Of a stretch of DNA of 64,000 nucleotides, positions 8,530-16,506 are shown piece after piece. Position 1 is the stretch's first letter. Each line of letters starts with the position of its first letter. The position numbers and the translations under genes are program-made. A model generated the notes under the pieces. That model ran no database searches, was not told the origin of the DNA, and worked only from the letters and a program-made list of their open reading frames with translations. Source of the DNA: DATDIC01 sp963764525 (GTDB taxonomy: Bacteria > Pseudomonadota > Alphaproteobacteria > Acetobacterales > Acetobacteraceae); NCBI GenBank assembly GCA_963764525.1, contig CAVXTC010000010.1:186001-250000 (forward strand). The letters run 5' to 3'.

Positions 8530-9573
8530 ATGTCGCACACCGCAACATCCGCCGAGCGTCAGGATTTCTACGACCGCATCGGCGCACAGAGTCTTGCGCC
8601 GTTGTGGGAGCAGCTCCATTCGCTTGTCACACGCGCCCCGACAACCCCCGCTTTGCCGGCGCATTGGGACTACGACAACACCGTGCGGCCGTTCCTGATG
8701 CAAGCCGCCGGCCTGATCACCGCGAAGGAGGCCGAACGCCGCGTGCTGATCCTGGAAAATCCCGGGCTTCGCGGCCAAGCCTGCATCACCCATTCGCTGT
8801 TCGCCGGCATGCAGCTCATTATGCCCGGGGAGGTGGCGCCGGCGCACCGGCACACCCAATCGGCGCTGCGCTTCATCATCGAGGGCAGCGGCGCCTACAC
8901 CGCGGTCGAGGGCGAACGCACGCTGATGAAGCCTGGCGATTTCGTCATCACGCCGTCCTGGACCTGGCACGACCACGGCAACGACACCGCACAACCGATG
9001 GTCTGGCTGGATGGGCTGGACATCCCGATCGTGCGCCTGTTCGACGCCAGCTTCGCCGAGCCGGCGAATGCCGACAGCCAGGCCGTCAGTCGCCCCGTCG
9101 GCGACAGCCAGGCACGCTTCGGCCAGAACATGCTGCCGGTGGACTGGACGCCGGCCGCGAAAAGCTCGCCGGTGTTCAATTACCCCTATGCGCGGTCCCG
9201 CGAGGCGCTGGCGACCCTGGCGCGGAACGGTGAGGCGGATGCCTGTCACGGCCACAAGCTGCGCTACGTCAATCCGGCCAGCGGCCAGCACGCGATGCCA
9301 ACGATCGGCGCGTTCATGCAGCTTGTGCCGGACGGTTTCACCACCGCGGACTACCGCTCCACCGACGGCACGATATTTGTTGCGGCGGAAGGCGAGGGCG
9401 AAACCGTGATCGGCGACACGTCGTTCCGCTGGAAACCGCGTGACGTGTTCGTGGTGCCGAGCTGGCACTGGCACCGGCACCATGCGGCCGGCGATGCCGT
9501 GCTGTTCAGCTTTTCCGACCGTCCCGTGCAGGAGAAGCTTGGGCTGTGGCGCGAAGAGCGCGGACATGGATGA
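8530..9573 (+). CDS. gtdA: Gentisate 1,2-dioxygenase-like bicupin
   Basis: Ring-cleaving Fe(II) dioxygenase that opens gentisate (or a related hydroxy-acid such as a substituted salicylate) between the carboxyl- and hydroxyl-bearing carbons. The 347-residue protein has two cupin domains. The first holds the iron ligands in APAHRHTQSALRFIIEG (His-x-His) and in SWTWHDHGN. The second has the degenerate SWHWHRHH pair. Length matches the family (340-380). It is the first gene of a compact operon: the next gene overlaps by 8 bases. The substrate is uncertain because no maleylpyruvate isomerase or fumarylpyruvate hydrolase follows. Confidence 0.88.
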   Translation: MSHTATSAERQDFYDRIGAQSLAPLWEQLHSLVTRAPTTPALPAHWDYDNTVRPFLMQAAGLITAKEAERRVLILENPGLRGQACITHSLFAGMQLIMPGEVAPAHRHTQSALRFIIEGSGAYTAVEGERTLMKPGDFVITPSWTWHDHGNDTAQPMVWLDGLDIPIVRLFDASFAEPANADSQAVSRPVGDSQARFGQNMLPVDWTPAAKSSPVFNYPYARSREALATLARNGEADACHGHKLRYVNPASGQHAMPTIGAFMQLVPDGFTTADYRSTDGTIFVAAEGEGETVIGDTSFRWKPRDVFVVPSWHWHRHHAAGDAVLFSFSDRPVQEKLGLWREERGHG

Positions 9574-10777
9574 TGTGCTGATCGTCGGTGCCGGGGTCGG
9601 CGGACTGACCCTGGCGCTGGCGTTGCACCAGGCCGGAATTTCCTGCCGCGTCTTCGAAGCCGCACCGGCGGTGCGCGCCATCGGTGTGGGCATCAACGTG
9701 CTGCCGCATGGTGCGCGCGAACTGGCGCGGCTGGGCCTGGAAGAGGAGCTGGCTGCGGTCGCGGTGACCACGCAGGAAAGTGCCTTCTTCAACCGGTTCG
9801 GCCAACTGATCTACCGCGAACCGGCCGGGCGCGCGGCCGGCTTCGAGCACCCCCAATTCTCCATCCATCGTGGCGATTTGCAGATGGTCCTGCTGCGTGC
9901 GGTGCAGGACCGTCTGGGACCGGACCGCGTGCACGCCGGATGGCAGTGCGTGGCAGCCGAGCAGGACGCGGCCGGCGTGACCGTGCGGTTCCGCGATCGG
10001 CCGTCGCGGCACGGGACGGCGCTGGTGGCCTGCGATGGCATCCACTCGACTGTTCGCAAACAGTTTTATCCGCAGGAGGGCGCGCCGCGTTATTCCGGTT
10101 ACAACATGTGGCGTGGGGTGACGGTGTGGCCGCGCTTCCTGACCGGCGCCAGCATGGTGCGTGCTGGCTGGCTGGCGACCGGCAAGATGGTGATCTATCC
10201 GATCCGCAACGATGCGGACCCGGATGGCCGCCAGCTTGTGAACTGGGTGGCGGAGATCGAAACCCCTGAACACCGCGATCGTGACTGGAACCGTCCCGGT
10301 CGGCTTGAGGATTTCCTGCCCGCCTTTGCCGACTGGCGGTTCGACTGGCTGGACGTACCGGCGATGCTCGGCGCCGCGGAAACGGTGCTGGAATTCCCGA
10401 TGGTCGATCAGGACCCGCTGCCGCGCTGGAGCTTCGGGCGGATCACTCTGTTGGGCGACGCCGCGCATCCGATGGTGCCGCGCGGGTCGAACGGCGCCGG
10501 GCAGGCGATCCTGGATGCGCGCGCGTTGGCGGACAGCATGGCAGCGCACGAGGATCCGATCGCCGCGCTGTCGGCGTATCAAGAGTTGCGCCTGGAACCG
10601 ACCACCAATGTGGTGCTCGCCAATCGTCGCAATCCGCCCGATGCGATTCTGCGCGAGGTCTATGAACGCACCAACGACCGGCCGTTCACGCGCATCGAGG
10701 ACGTGATCGCCGCCGACGAACTGCGCGCATTGTCGGAGGGCTACAAGACCATCGCCGGCCTGCGACGGAGCGCATGA
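9566..10777 (+). CDS. FAD-dependent aromatic hydroxylase (UbiH/3HB6H-like)
   Basis: A 403-residue group A flavin monooxygenase. It opens with the Rossmann loop VLIVGAGVGGLTLALAL, has the DG-type motif CDGIHSTVRKQFYP, and the GD motif LLGDAAHPMVPRGSNGAGQAILDARALA. These proteins use NAD(P)H and O2 to hydroxylate phenolic acids; in gentisate pathways they make gentisate from 3-hydroxybenzoate or salicylate. The start ATG 9566 overlaps the dioxygenase stop. The C-terminus ends at 10777, overlapping the next monooxygenase by 4 bases. The ring-hydroxylation substrate is not deducible from sequence. Confidence 0.87.
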   Translation: MDDVLIVGAGVGGLTLALALHQAGISCRVFEAAPAVRAIGVGINVLPHGARELARLGLEEELAAVAVTTQESAFFNRFGQLIYREPAGRAAGFEHPQFSIHRGDLQMVLLRAVQDRLGPDRVHAGWQCVAAEQDAAGVTVRFRDRPSRHGTALVACDGIHSTVRKQFYPQEGAPRYSGYNMWRGVTVWPRFLTGASMVRAGWLATGKMVIYPIRNDADPDGRQLVNWVAEIETPEHRDRDWNRPGRLEDFLPAFADWRFDWLDVPAMLGAAETVLEFPMVDQDPLPRWSFGRITLLGDAAHPMVPRGSNGAGQAILDARALADSMAAHEDPIAALSAYQELRLEPTTNVVLANRRNPPDAILREVYERTNDRPFTRIEDVIAADELRALSEGYKTIAGLRRSA

Positions 10778-11953
10778 TACGGCACGTTGTCATCGCCGGC
10801 GCCGGCATCGGCGGTCTGACCGCCGCGCTGGCCTTGCTGCAACGCGGTTTCGACGTGACGGTGTTCGAGCAGGCGACGGGATTGCGCGAACTGGGTGCCG
10901 GGTTGCAACTCGGACCGAACGGCACACGCGTGCTGATCGCGCTTGGCCTCGGGCCGGCGATGGAGCGCATCGTCTGTCCTGCCGCCGGCAAGGAAATCCG
11001 GCTCTGGAGCACAGGTCAGGCATGGCCGCTGTTCGATCTCGGCGAAACCGCGATCGAGCGGTACGGCGCACCCTATTGGATGGTCCATCGCGGGGATTTT
11101 CATGCGGCGCTGTCGGATGCAGCGCGGTCCGCGGTGCGGCTCGGGGTCGAGTGTACCGGCTTTGCGCAGGACCGCGACGGCGTGACGCTGCATCTGGCTG
11201 CCGGCGATCCCGTTCGTGCTGATGTGCTGATCGGTGCGGATGGTGTGCATTCACGCATTCGCCAGCAGATTTTTGGCGCCGGCGACGCGCGGTTCACTGG
11301 GCTGATGGCCTGGCGTGGCCTGGTGCCGATGCAGCGCCTGCCGGAACACCAGCGCCGTCTGGTCGGCGCCAACTGGGTGGGTGCCGGTGGTCACGTCGTC
11401 ACCTATCCGCTGCGGCGCGGCGAAATCCTGAACTTCGTCGGCGTGGTGGAGCGTGACGACTGGCAGGTGGAATCCTGGACGCAGCGCGGCACCATCCAGG
11501 AATGTGCCGGCGACCTGACCGGCTGGCATGAAGACATCCAGCGGATCATTCGCAACATCGATACGCCATTCAAATGGGCGCTGCTCGGCCGCGAGCCGCT
11601 GCCGCGCCTGGTGGAAGGGCGCGTGGCGCTGCTTGGCGACGCGGCGCATCCGATGCTGCCGTTCCTTGCGCAGGGCGCCAACATGGCGATCGAGGACGGG
11701 CTGATCCTGGCGCGCTGCCTGGCCGAGTTCGATGATCCGACCGAAGCGCTGCACCGCTATGATGCGGCCCGGCTTGCCCGCACCACGCGCACGGTGCTCG
11801 GCTCGCTCGACAACGCAAGGCGGTTCCATGATCGGGCGCTGGCCGATGCGGCTGATGCGGCGGCGCTATGTGGATCGCGAGTGGCAGCCTGAAAAAATCC
11901 GCCAGCGCTATGACTGGGCGTTCGACTACGACGCGACGTCGGTATCGCTGTAA
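10774..11953 (+). CDS. Second FAD-dependent aromatic hydroxylase (salicylate/3HB hydroxylase-like), 3' frameshift
   Basis: A group A flavin monooxygenase with VVIAGAGIGGLTAALALLQRGFDVTVFEQA, the LIGADGVHSRIR motif and LLGDAAHPMLPFLAQGANMAIEDG. The open frame stops at 11892. One extra base near 11865 has displaced the family's characteristic tail: the next frame supplies YVDREWQPEKIRQRYDWAF and ends at 11953, matching the C-terminus of salicylate and 3-hydroxybenzoate hydroxylases. As sequenced, only about 20 terminal residues would be lost. Start ATG 10774 overlaps the upstream gene by four bases. Two different hydroxylases in one operon suggest sequential hydroxylation or two feeder substrates. 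Confidence 0.85.
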
Positions 11954-11985
11954 AAAGCGGGCCGCTCTGATCAGGGGGAGGATTG

Positions 11986-13212
11986 ATGACCAACGGAACC
12001 ATGTCGGCGCAGGCCGGGGCGGGCACGCGGACGCACGTGCTGGTGGCTTGGCTGTGCGGCCTGGTGCTGACGCTGGAGGGCTACGACTTCGCCTCGGTCG
12101 GCTTTGCCGTGCCGTCGCTGGTCGATGCCTGGCACGTGCGGCCGGTGATGTTTACCGCGGTGCTGACGGCCGGCAATATCGGGCTGCTGCTGGGGGCGCT
12201 GATCGGCGGCCCGATCGGCGACCGCATCGGCCGCAAACCGGTGCTGGTAAGCTGTGTCGCGGTGTTCGGGCTGTTCTCATTGCTCAGCGCGTTTGCCGGT
12301 GCGCCCAACCAGCTTGCGTGGCTGCGCTTCGGCACCGGGCTGGGGCTGGGCGGCGGCGTGCCGCTGTCGATCGCGCTGGCGTCGGACTATGCGCCCCCGG
12401 GCACGCAGGGGCGACTGGTGATCCTGATGAGCTCGGGGGTTTCCATCGGCAACACGGTCGGCGGTCTGTTGGCGAGCCAGATCGTGCGATCGCTGGGCTG
12501 GCCATGGATTTTCGTGATCGGCGGCGTGCTGCCGCTGATCGTCGTTTTCGTGCTGATGCGCTGGCTGCCGGAATCGGAGGCGCTGCGGCGGGCGCGTGCG
12601 CCGGGCAATCGGGTTGCCGCACTGTTCCACGCCGGCCTGGCTCCATCGACGCTGCTGCTGTGGGCGATGAACCTGCTGAACCTGCTGAATAATTATCTGA
12701 TCCTGCTGTGGCTGCCAGCGATCCTGCATGCGGTCGGCGTCGCGCCGAGCTGGGCGATCTTCGCCACCACGATGTACGCGGGCGGAACCATCATCGGCGC
12801 GTTCGGCACGGCGCCGATCGTCGATCGGATCGGGGTGGAGCGGGTGCTGACGGGGCTGTTGTTCGTGGGCGCCGCCTGCGTGTTCGCGATCGGGGCGTTC
12901 AATCCGCCGTTCTTCGTGCTGTCGCTGCTGATCGGAATCGCCGGAATCGGGATCGGCGGGTGCCAGCACGGGATCAATTCGCTATCGGGGCGGATCTATC
13001 CGCCGGCGATCCGCTCGACCGGTGCCGGGTGGGCGACCGGGGCCGGGCGGATCGGCACGATCGCCGGGCCGCTGCTGGGCGGGTTGTTCCTGTCGTTGGG
13101 GTGGTCGGGGCGGGAAATCCTGCTGTTCGCGACGCTGCCGGCGCTCGGCGTGACGCTGTCGATGGCGTGGCTGGACGTGGCGCAGCGACGGCTGCACGGG
13201 GGCGTGGCATAA
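11986..13212 (+). CDS. MFS transporter, aromatic acid:H+ symporter (AAHS) type
   Basis: A 12-helix inner-membrane permease. AAHS hallmarks are GYDFASVGFAVPSL in helix 1 and the loop 2-3 signature GGPIGDRIGRKPVL. A second G-x3-D-R-x-G-x-x-R (APIVDRIGVERVL) lies mid-protein. GGCQHGINSLSGRIYPPAIRSTGAGW near the end is also typical. AAHS proteins import 4-hydroxybenzoate, benzoate, gentisate and similar acids with protons. ATG 11986 is chosen over the adjacent TTG because AGGGGGAGG precedes it. Its position inside the operon points to uptake of the pathway substrate. Confidence 0.88.
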   Translation: MTNGTMSAQAGAGTRTHVLVAWLCGLVLTLEGYDFASVGFAVPSLVDAWHVRPVMFTAVLTAGNIGLLLGALIGGPIGDRIGRKPVLVSCVAVFGLFSLLSAFAGAPNQLAWLRFGTGLGLGGGVPLSIALASDYAPPGTQGRLVILMSSGVSIGNTVGGLLASQIVRSLGWPWIFVIGGVLPLIVVFVLMRWLPESEALRRARAPGNRVAALFHAGLAPSTLLLWAMNLLNLLNNYLILLWLPAILHAVGVAPSWAIFATTMYAGGTIIGAFGTAPIVDRIGVERVLTGLLFVGAACVFAIGAFNPPFFVLSLLIGIAGIGIGGCQHGINSLSGRIYPPAIRSTGAGWATGAGRIGTIAGPLLGGLFLSLGWSGREILLFATLPALGVTLSMAWLDVAQRRLHGGVA

Positions 13213-13231
13213 CGCATGCGGGGGAATCAAC

Positions 13232-14546
13232 GTGAGCGCGGCACAGGTACGGACCAGGAATTGCCGATGTCAGGCAGCGGGCGCCGTCGCCCTGGCGGAG
13301 TTCGGTCGCCGCCGGACTCGGCTCGGCGATCGAGTATTACGATTTCCAACTTTATGGTGTGCTCGCGGTCACCATCAGCCCGCTGTTCTTTCCCAATCAG
13401 TCGCCGCAGGCAGCGCTGCTGCTGACATTGGCGATCTTCGGCGGCGCGTTCGTGGTGCGCCCGCTCGGCGGCATGGTGTTCGGCTGGCTGGGCGACCGCC
13501 ACGGACGCCGCTCCACGCTGCTGATAACTGTGGTCGGCATGGGGTTCGCGACCGCGCTGATCAGCGTGCTGCCGACTTATCTGACGATCGGCGTGCTGGC
13601 ACCGGTCCTGCTGCTGGTGCTGCGGCTCGCGCAGGGCTTTTTTGCCGGCGGCGAAGTCACCGGCGCGGCCACCTACATCGCCGAGTGCGCCCCGACCTCC
13701 CGGCGCGGATTTTTCGGCGCGCTCAATCCGGCGCTGGCAACGCTCGGGCTGACGGTCGCCACCGCGGTTGCCGGCCTGACCGGGGCGATCGTCGGACCGG
13801 CGGCAATGGCCGCCTGGGGGTGGCGCGTGCCCTTCCTGCTGTCGGTGCCGCTGATCGCGATCTGTTTCTGGGCACGGCAACGGATCGCCGATTCGCCGGT
13901 CTTCGAGCGGCTGGCGCACGAGGCGCGGCTGTCGAAGACCCCGTTGTCGGAAGTGGTCGGCCAGCATTTCCCGGCATTGCTGAAGATCATCGGCCTGGGG
14001 TTCGCACAGAACGCGGCCGGGTATGTTCTGCTGATCTACCTCAACATCCACCTGACACGCGTACTCAAATACAACAGCGTCAGCGTGTTCTGGCTGATTT
14101 CCCTGGTGACGTTGATGGCGGTGATCCTGATGCCGTTCTCCGGCGCGCTGTCCGACCGGGTCGGCCGGCGCGTGATGCTGACGGTGGCGCTATGCGGATA
14201 TATCGTGCTGGCGCCGCTGACCTTCTATGTGGTCGGCCTGGGCAGCTTCCCGCTGGCTTGTGCCGCGGTGGTCGTTTCTGTCCTGCCGTTCGTAATGATG
14301 CAGTCGGTCGGTTATCCGCTGTACGCGGAGATCATGCCGTCGCCGGTACGCTACAGCGGGGTGTCGCTGGGCTTCAACATCGCTGCCATCCTGGGCGGCG
14401 CGACGGCGCCGTATGTCTCGGCCTTGCTGGTCCAGCAAACCGGCAACCCGGTGGCGCCGGGCTTCTATGTCATGGCGGCGGCGGCGGTCGGATTGCTTAC
14501 ATTGATGACGGTGCGGGAGACCGCGGGCAGGCCGCTGGCGACATGA
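13232..14546 (+). CDS. MFS transporter, metabolite:H+ symporter (MHS) type, frame broken
   Basis: Second permease of the operon. The MHS signature is spread over two frames. GTG 13232 (with GGGGGAA upstream) gives AVALAEF, then removing one G at 13304-13305 continues VAAGLGSAIEYYDFQLYG, the diagnostic helix-1 motif. After that come FGWLGDRHGRRSTL, RLAQGFFAGGEVTGAATYIAECAP and the C-terminal helices, ending at 14546. Without correction only the 395-residue frame from 13359 would be made, lacking helix 1. The stop overlaps the next gene's start (ATGA). MHS carriers move organic acids and zwitterions, so it may serve a second substrate or an exported intermediate. Confidence 0.8.
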
Positions 14547-15673
14547 TCGCGCCGGCATCCGAAGGTTACTTCTTGTACCATTCGATCGGCACCTTCCCCG
14601 ACAAGGAGGAGGCCTTGCGTGACGAACTGGGGCGCTTCGCCGCTCTGTGGTCGCGCGCCGATGACGGGCAATGGCCGGCGGCGCTGGCGCTGCGGCAAGA
14701 GTTCATCGAGCGCTGGAGCGCCCTGATCGGCGCTCCGCCGGGCACGCTGACCACGGCGGAGAATGTCACCGCCGGTCTGTATAGCGTGATCGGCAGCCTG
14801 CCCGACGGCGTGCTGCGGGGTCAGCGGGTGCTGGTGGCCGCGGATTGCTTCCCAAGCCTGCACTTCCTGCTCGCCGGGCTGGCCGGCCGGTTCGGGTTCA
14901 CGCTCGATACGGTGCCGCTGCGCCCGAACGAGACCTGGGTGCGCGATGAGGATTTTCTTGCCCGCTGGCGGCCGGATGTCGGTCTCGCGCTGCTGACCTG
15001 GGTGACATCGACGGCGTCCAGCCGCTGCAACGTTGCCGCGCTGGCCGCGCACGGGCAGCGCATGGGCAGCGTTGTCGGAGTGGATATCACGCAAGGTGCC
15101 GGCATCATCCCGTTTTCGGCCACGCTGGCGGGCGTGGGCTTCGTGCTGTCCACGTCGTTGAAGTGGGTGTGCGGCACGCCGGGCGCGGGCATCATCTGCA
15201 TCTCGCCGGCGCTGCTTGCCGACTGCCGGCCGGAGTTCCGCGGCTGGTTCAGCCAGCAGGATCCGTTCTCCTGGGAGCTCGACGCGTTCCGCTTTGCAGA
15301 CGATTCGCGCCGGTTCGATCACGGCACACCGGCGGTGCTGCCGGCGGTGGGCTGCCTGCCGGGGCTGCGCTGGCTCGCCGCGGCCGGCATAGACTCTCAG
15401 CGCGCACACAACCTGCTGCTGAGCGAACGGATCATCGCGCAGGCCGGCGATCGGGGCTGGAGCGTCGTGTCGCCCGTGGACGCGGCGCGTCGCGGCGGCA
15501 GCGTGATGATCCGACTGCCGCCGCCCCTGCAAGCGGCGGCCGTGGTCGCTGCATTGCGGGCGCGGCGGCTTTATTGCGATGCGCGCGGCACGGTCCTGCG
15601 GCTGTCGCCTGGCGCGGTTACCTCGGCCGATGCGGTGGATCATCTGTTCGACGCACTGGGGACCGCGACATGA
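14543..15673 (+). CDS. Kynureninase-like PLP-dependent enzyme (aminotransferase class V fold)
   Basis: A 376-residue fold-type I PLP enzyme. It has the cofactor-binding Asp in VVGVDITQGAGIIPF and the Schiff-base Lys in STSLKWVCGTPGAGI, close to the kynureninase pattern (S-x-Y-K-x-x-x-G-x-P-G). RFDHGTPAVLPAVGCLPGL then fits the same group. Kynureninase cleaves 3-hydroxykynurenine or kynurenine to an anthranilate and alanine. No tryptophan dioxygenase or formamidase is present here, so the substrate may be another beta-aryl-keto amino acid or a beta-elimination substrate. It is translationally coupled on both sides. Confidence 0.72.
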   Translation: MIAPASEGYFLYHSIGTFPDKEEALRDELGRFAALWSRADDGQWPAALALRQEFIERWSALIGAPPGTLTTAENVTAGLYSVIGSLPDGVLRGQRVLVAADCFPSLHFLLAGLAGRFGFTLDTVPLRPNETWVRDEDFLARWRPDVGLALLTWVTSTASSRCNVAALAAHGQRMGSVVGVDITQGAGIIPFSATLAGVGFVLSTSLKWVCGTPGAGIICISPALLADCRPEFRGWFSQQDPFSWELDAFRFADDSRRFDHGTPAVLPAVGCLPGLRWLAAAGIDSQRAHNLLLSERIIAQAGDRGWSVVSPVDAARRGGSVMIRLPPPLQAAAVVAALRARRLYCDARGTVLRLSPGAVTSADAVDHLFDALGTAT

Positions 15674-16125
15674 ACGACGCGGCCTTGTGCCACAGCGCGA
15701 CGTTGCAGGTGGATGTCCCGGCGGATGCGGCGTTCGATTTCCTGGCCGATCCGGTTCAACTGGGCCGCTGGTCGCTGGGGTGTTTCGACACGGCGCCGGC
15801 CGCGGACGGATTGTTCACCGGCGTGTCGCTGTATGATGGCGCACGCAGCTGGTTTCGCATCGATGCGGACCGCACGCGGCACCTCATCGACTATCATGTT
15901 GGCGAACCGCGCTGTCTGCTGGCGCGGATCTCGGCGCGCGTGGTGCCCGGGCCGGTCTGCCGACTTCCGCCGGACGTTTGCCTGGTCACGCTGACCGCCT
16001 GGCGCACGGCAGACATGCAGGACAGCCGGTGGCAGCGGCTGTGCACCGCGCACGAGGCGGAAATCTGGCTGATCAAGGCGCAGGCGGAAGCCGGCTTCAG
16101 ATATTGCCGGCGATCCACTCCTTGA
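15670..16125 (+). CDS. SRPBCC-fold protein, last gene of the aromatic operon
   Basis: A 151-residue protein starting at an ATG that overlaps the preceding stop. It opens with the START-like pattern SATLQVDVPADAAFDFLADPVQLGRWSLGC and has a W-F-R-I-D strand and a C-terminal helix (HEAEIWLIKAQAEAG). Members act as hydrophobic-ligand binders, cyclases or accessory proteins. The pairing with a PLP enzyme and two hydroxylases is unusual, and I cannot name a reaction. It ends tail-to-tail with trxA, the two coding regions overlapping by about 29 bases on opposite strands. Confidence 0.68.
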   Translation: MNDAALCHSATLQVDVPADAAFDFLADPVQLGRWSLGCFDTAPAADGLFTGVSLYDGARSWFRIDADRTRHLIDYHVGEPRCLLARISARVVPGPVCRLPPDVCLVTLTAWRTADMQDSRWQRLCTAHEAEIWLIKAQAEAGFRYCRRSTP

Positions 16126-16423
16126 GCCGGGATTTCGGCAGAGCACCGACCTGCTGGGCGGCCGGCTTGCCGTCCTTGAACAGGATCAGCGTCGGGATGC
16201 CGCGCACCGCGTAGTTGTTCGGCGTCATCGGATTGTCGTCGATGTTCACCTTGGCCACGGTCAGCTTGCCGGCAAATTCCCCGGCAAGTTCTTCGAGCGC
16301 CGGCCCGATCATCTTGCAGGGGCCGCACCACTCGGCCCAGAAATCCACCAGCACCGGGCCGGATGCCTTCAGCACGTCGGCCTCGAAGCTGTCGTCGGTG
16401 ACCGGTTTGGTGTTGGCGCCCAT
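16097..16423 (-). CDS. trxA: Thioredoxin
   Basis: Small cytoplasmic dithiol-disulfide reductase of 108 residues. The active site is WAEWCGPCKMIGP, the conserved cis-proline lies in RGIPTLILFKDG, and the C-terminal helix is KSRLKEWIAGNI. It lies 83 bases downstream of addA on the same strand, the order usually seen in alphaproteobacteria (addB-addA-trxA). Confidence 0.96.
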   Translation of the reverse strand: MGANTKPVTDDSFEADVLKASGPVLVDFWAEWCGPCKMIGPALEELAGEFAGKLTVAKVNIDDNPMTPNNYAVRGIPTLILFKDGKPAAQQVGALPKSRLKEWIAGNI

Positions 16424-16506
16424 TGGTCGATTCCCTGATGTCGATTGCGGCTTAGTTGGCGTGCCACGAGGGCCGGATCAACACGGAACTTCCGCGCGAG
16501 GCGTGG

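Noticed and set aside
8209..9792. Long minus-strand frame opposite the dioxygenase
   Set aside because: It is the complement of the clearly coding plus strand; only its last ~70 codons (the start of the membrane protein) are real.
13232..15673. 813-codon open frame suggesting an MHS transporter/kynureninase fusion
   Set aside because: Most of its first 430 codons are out of frame with the transporter; only the first ~24 residues and the PLP enzyme are real. It is a stop-free GC-rich accident.
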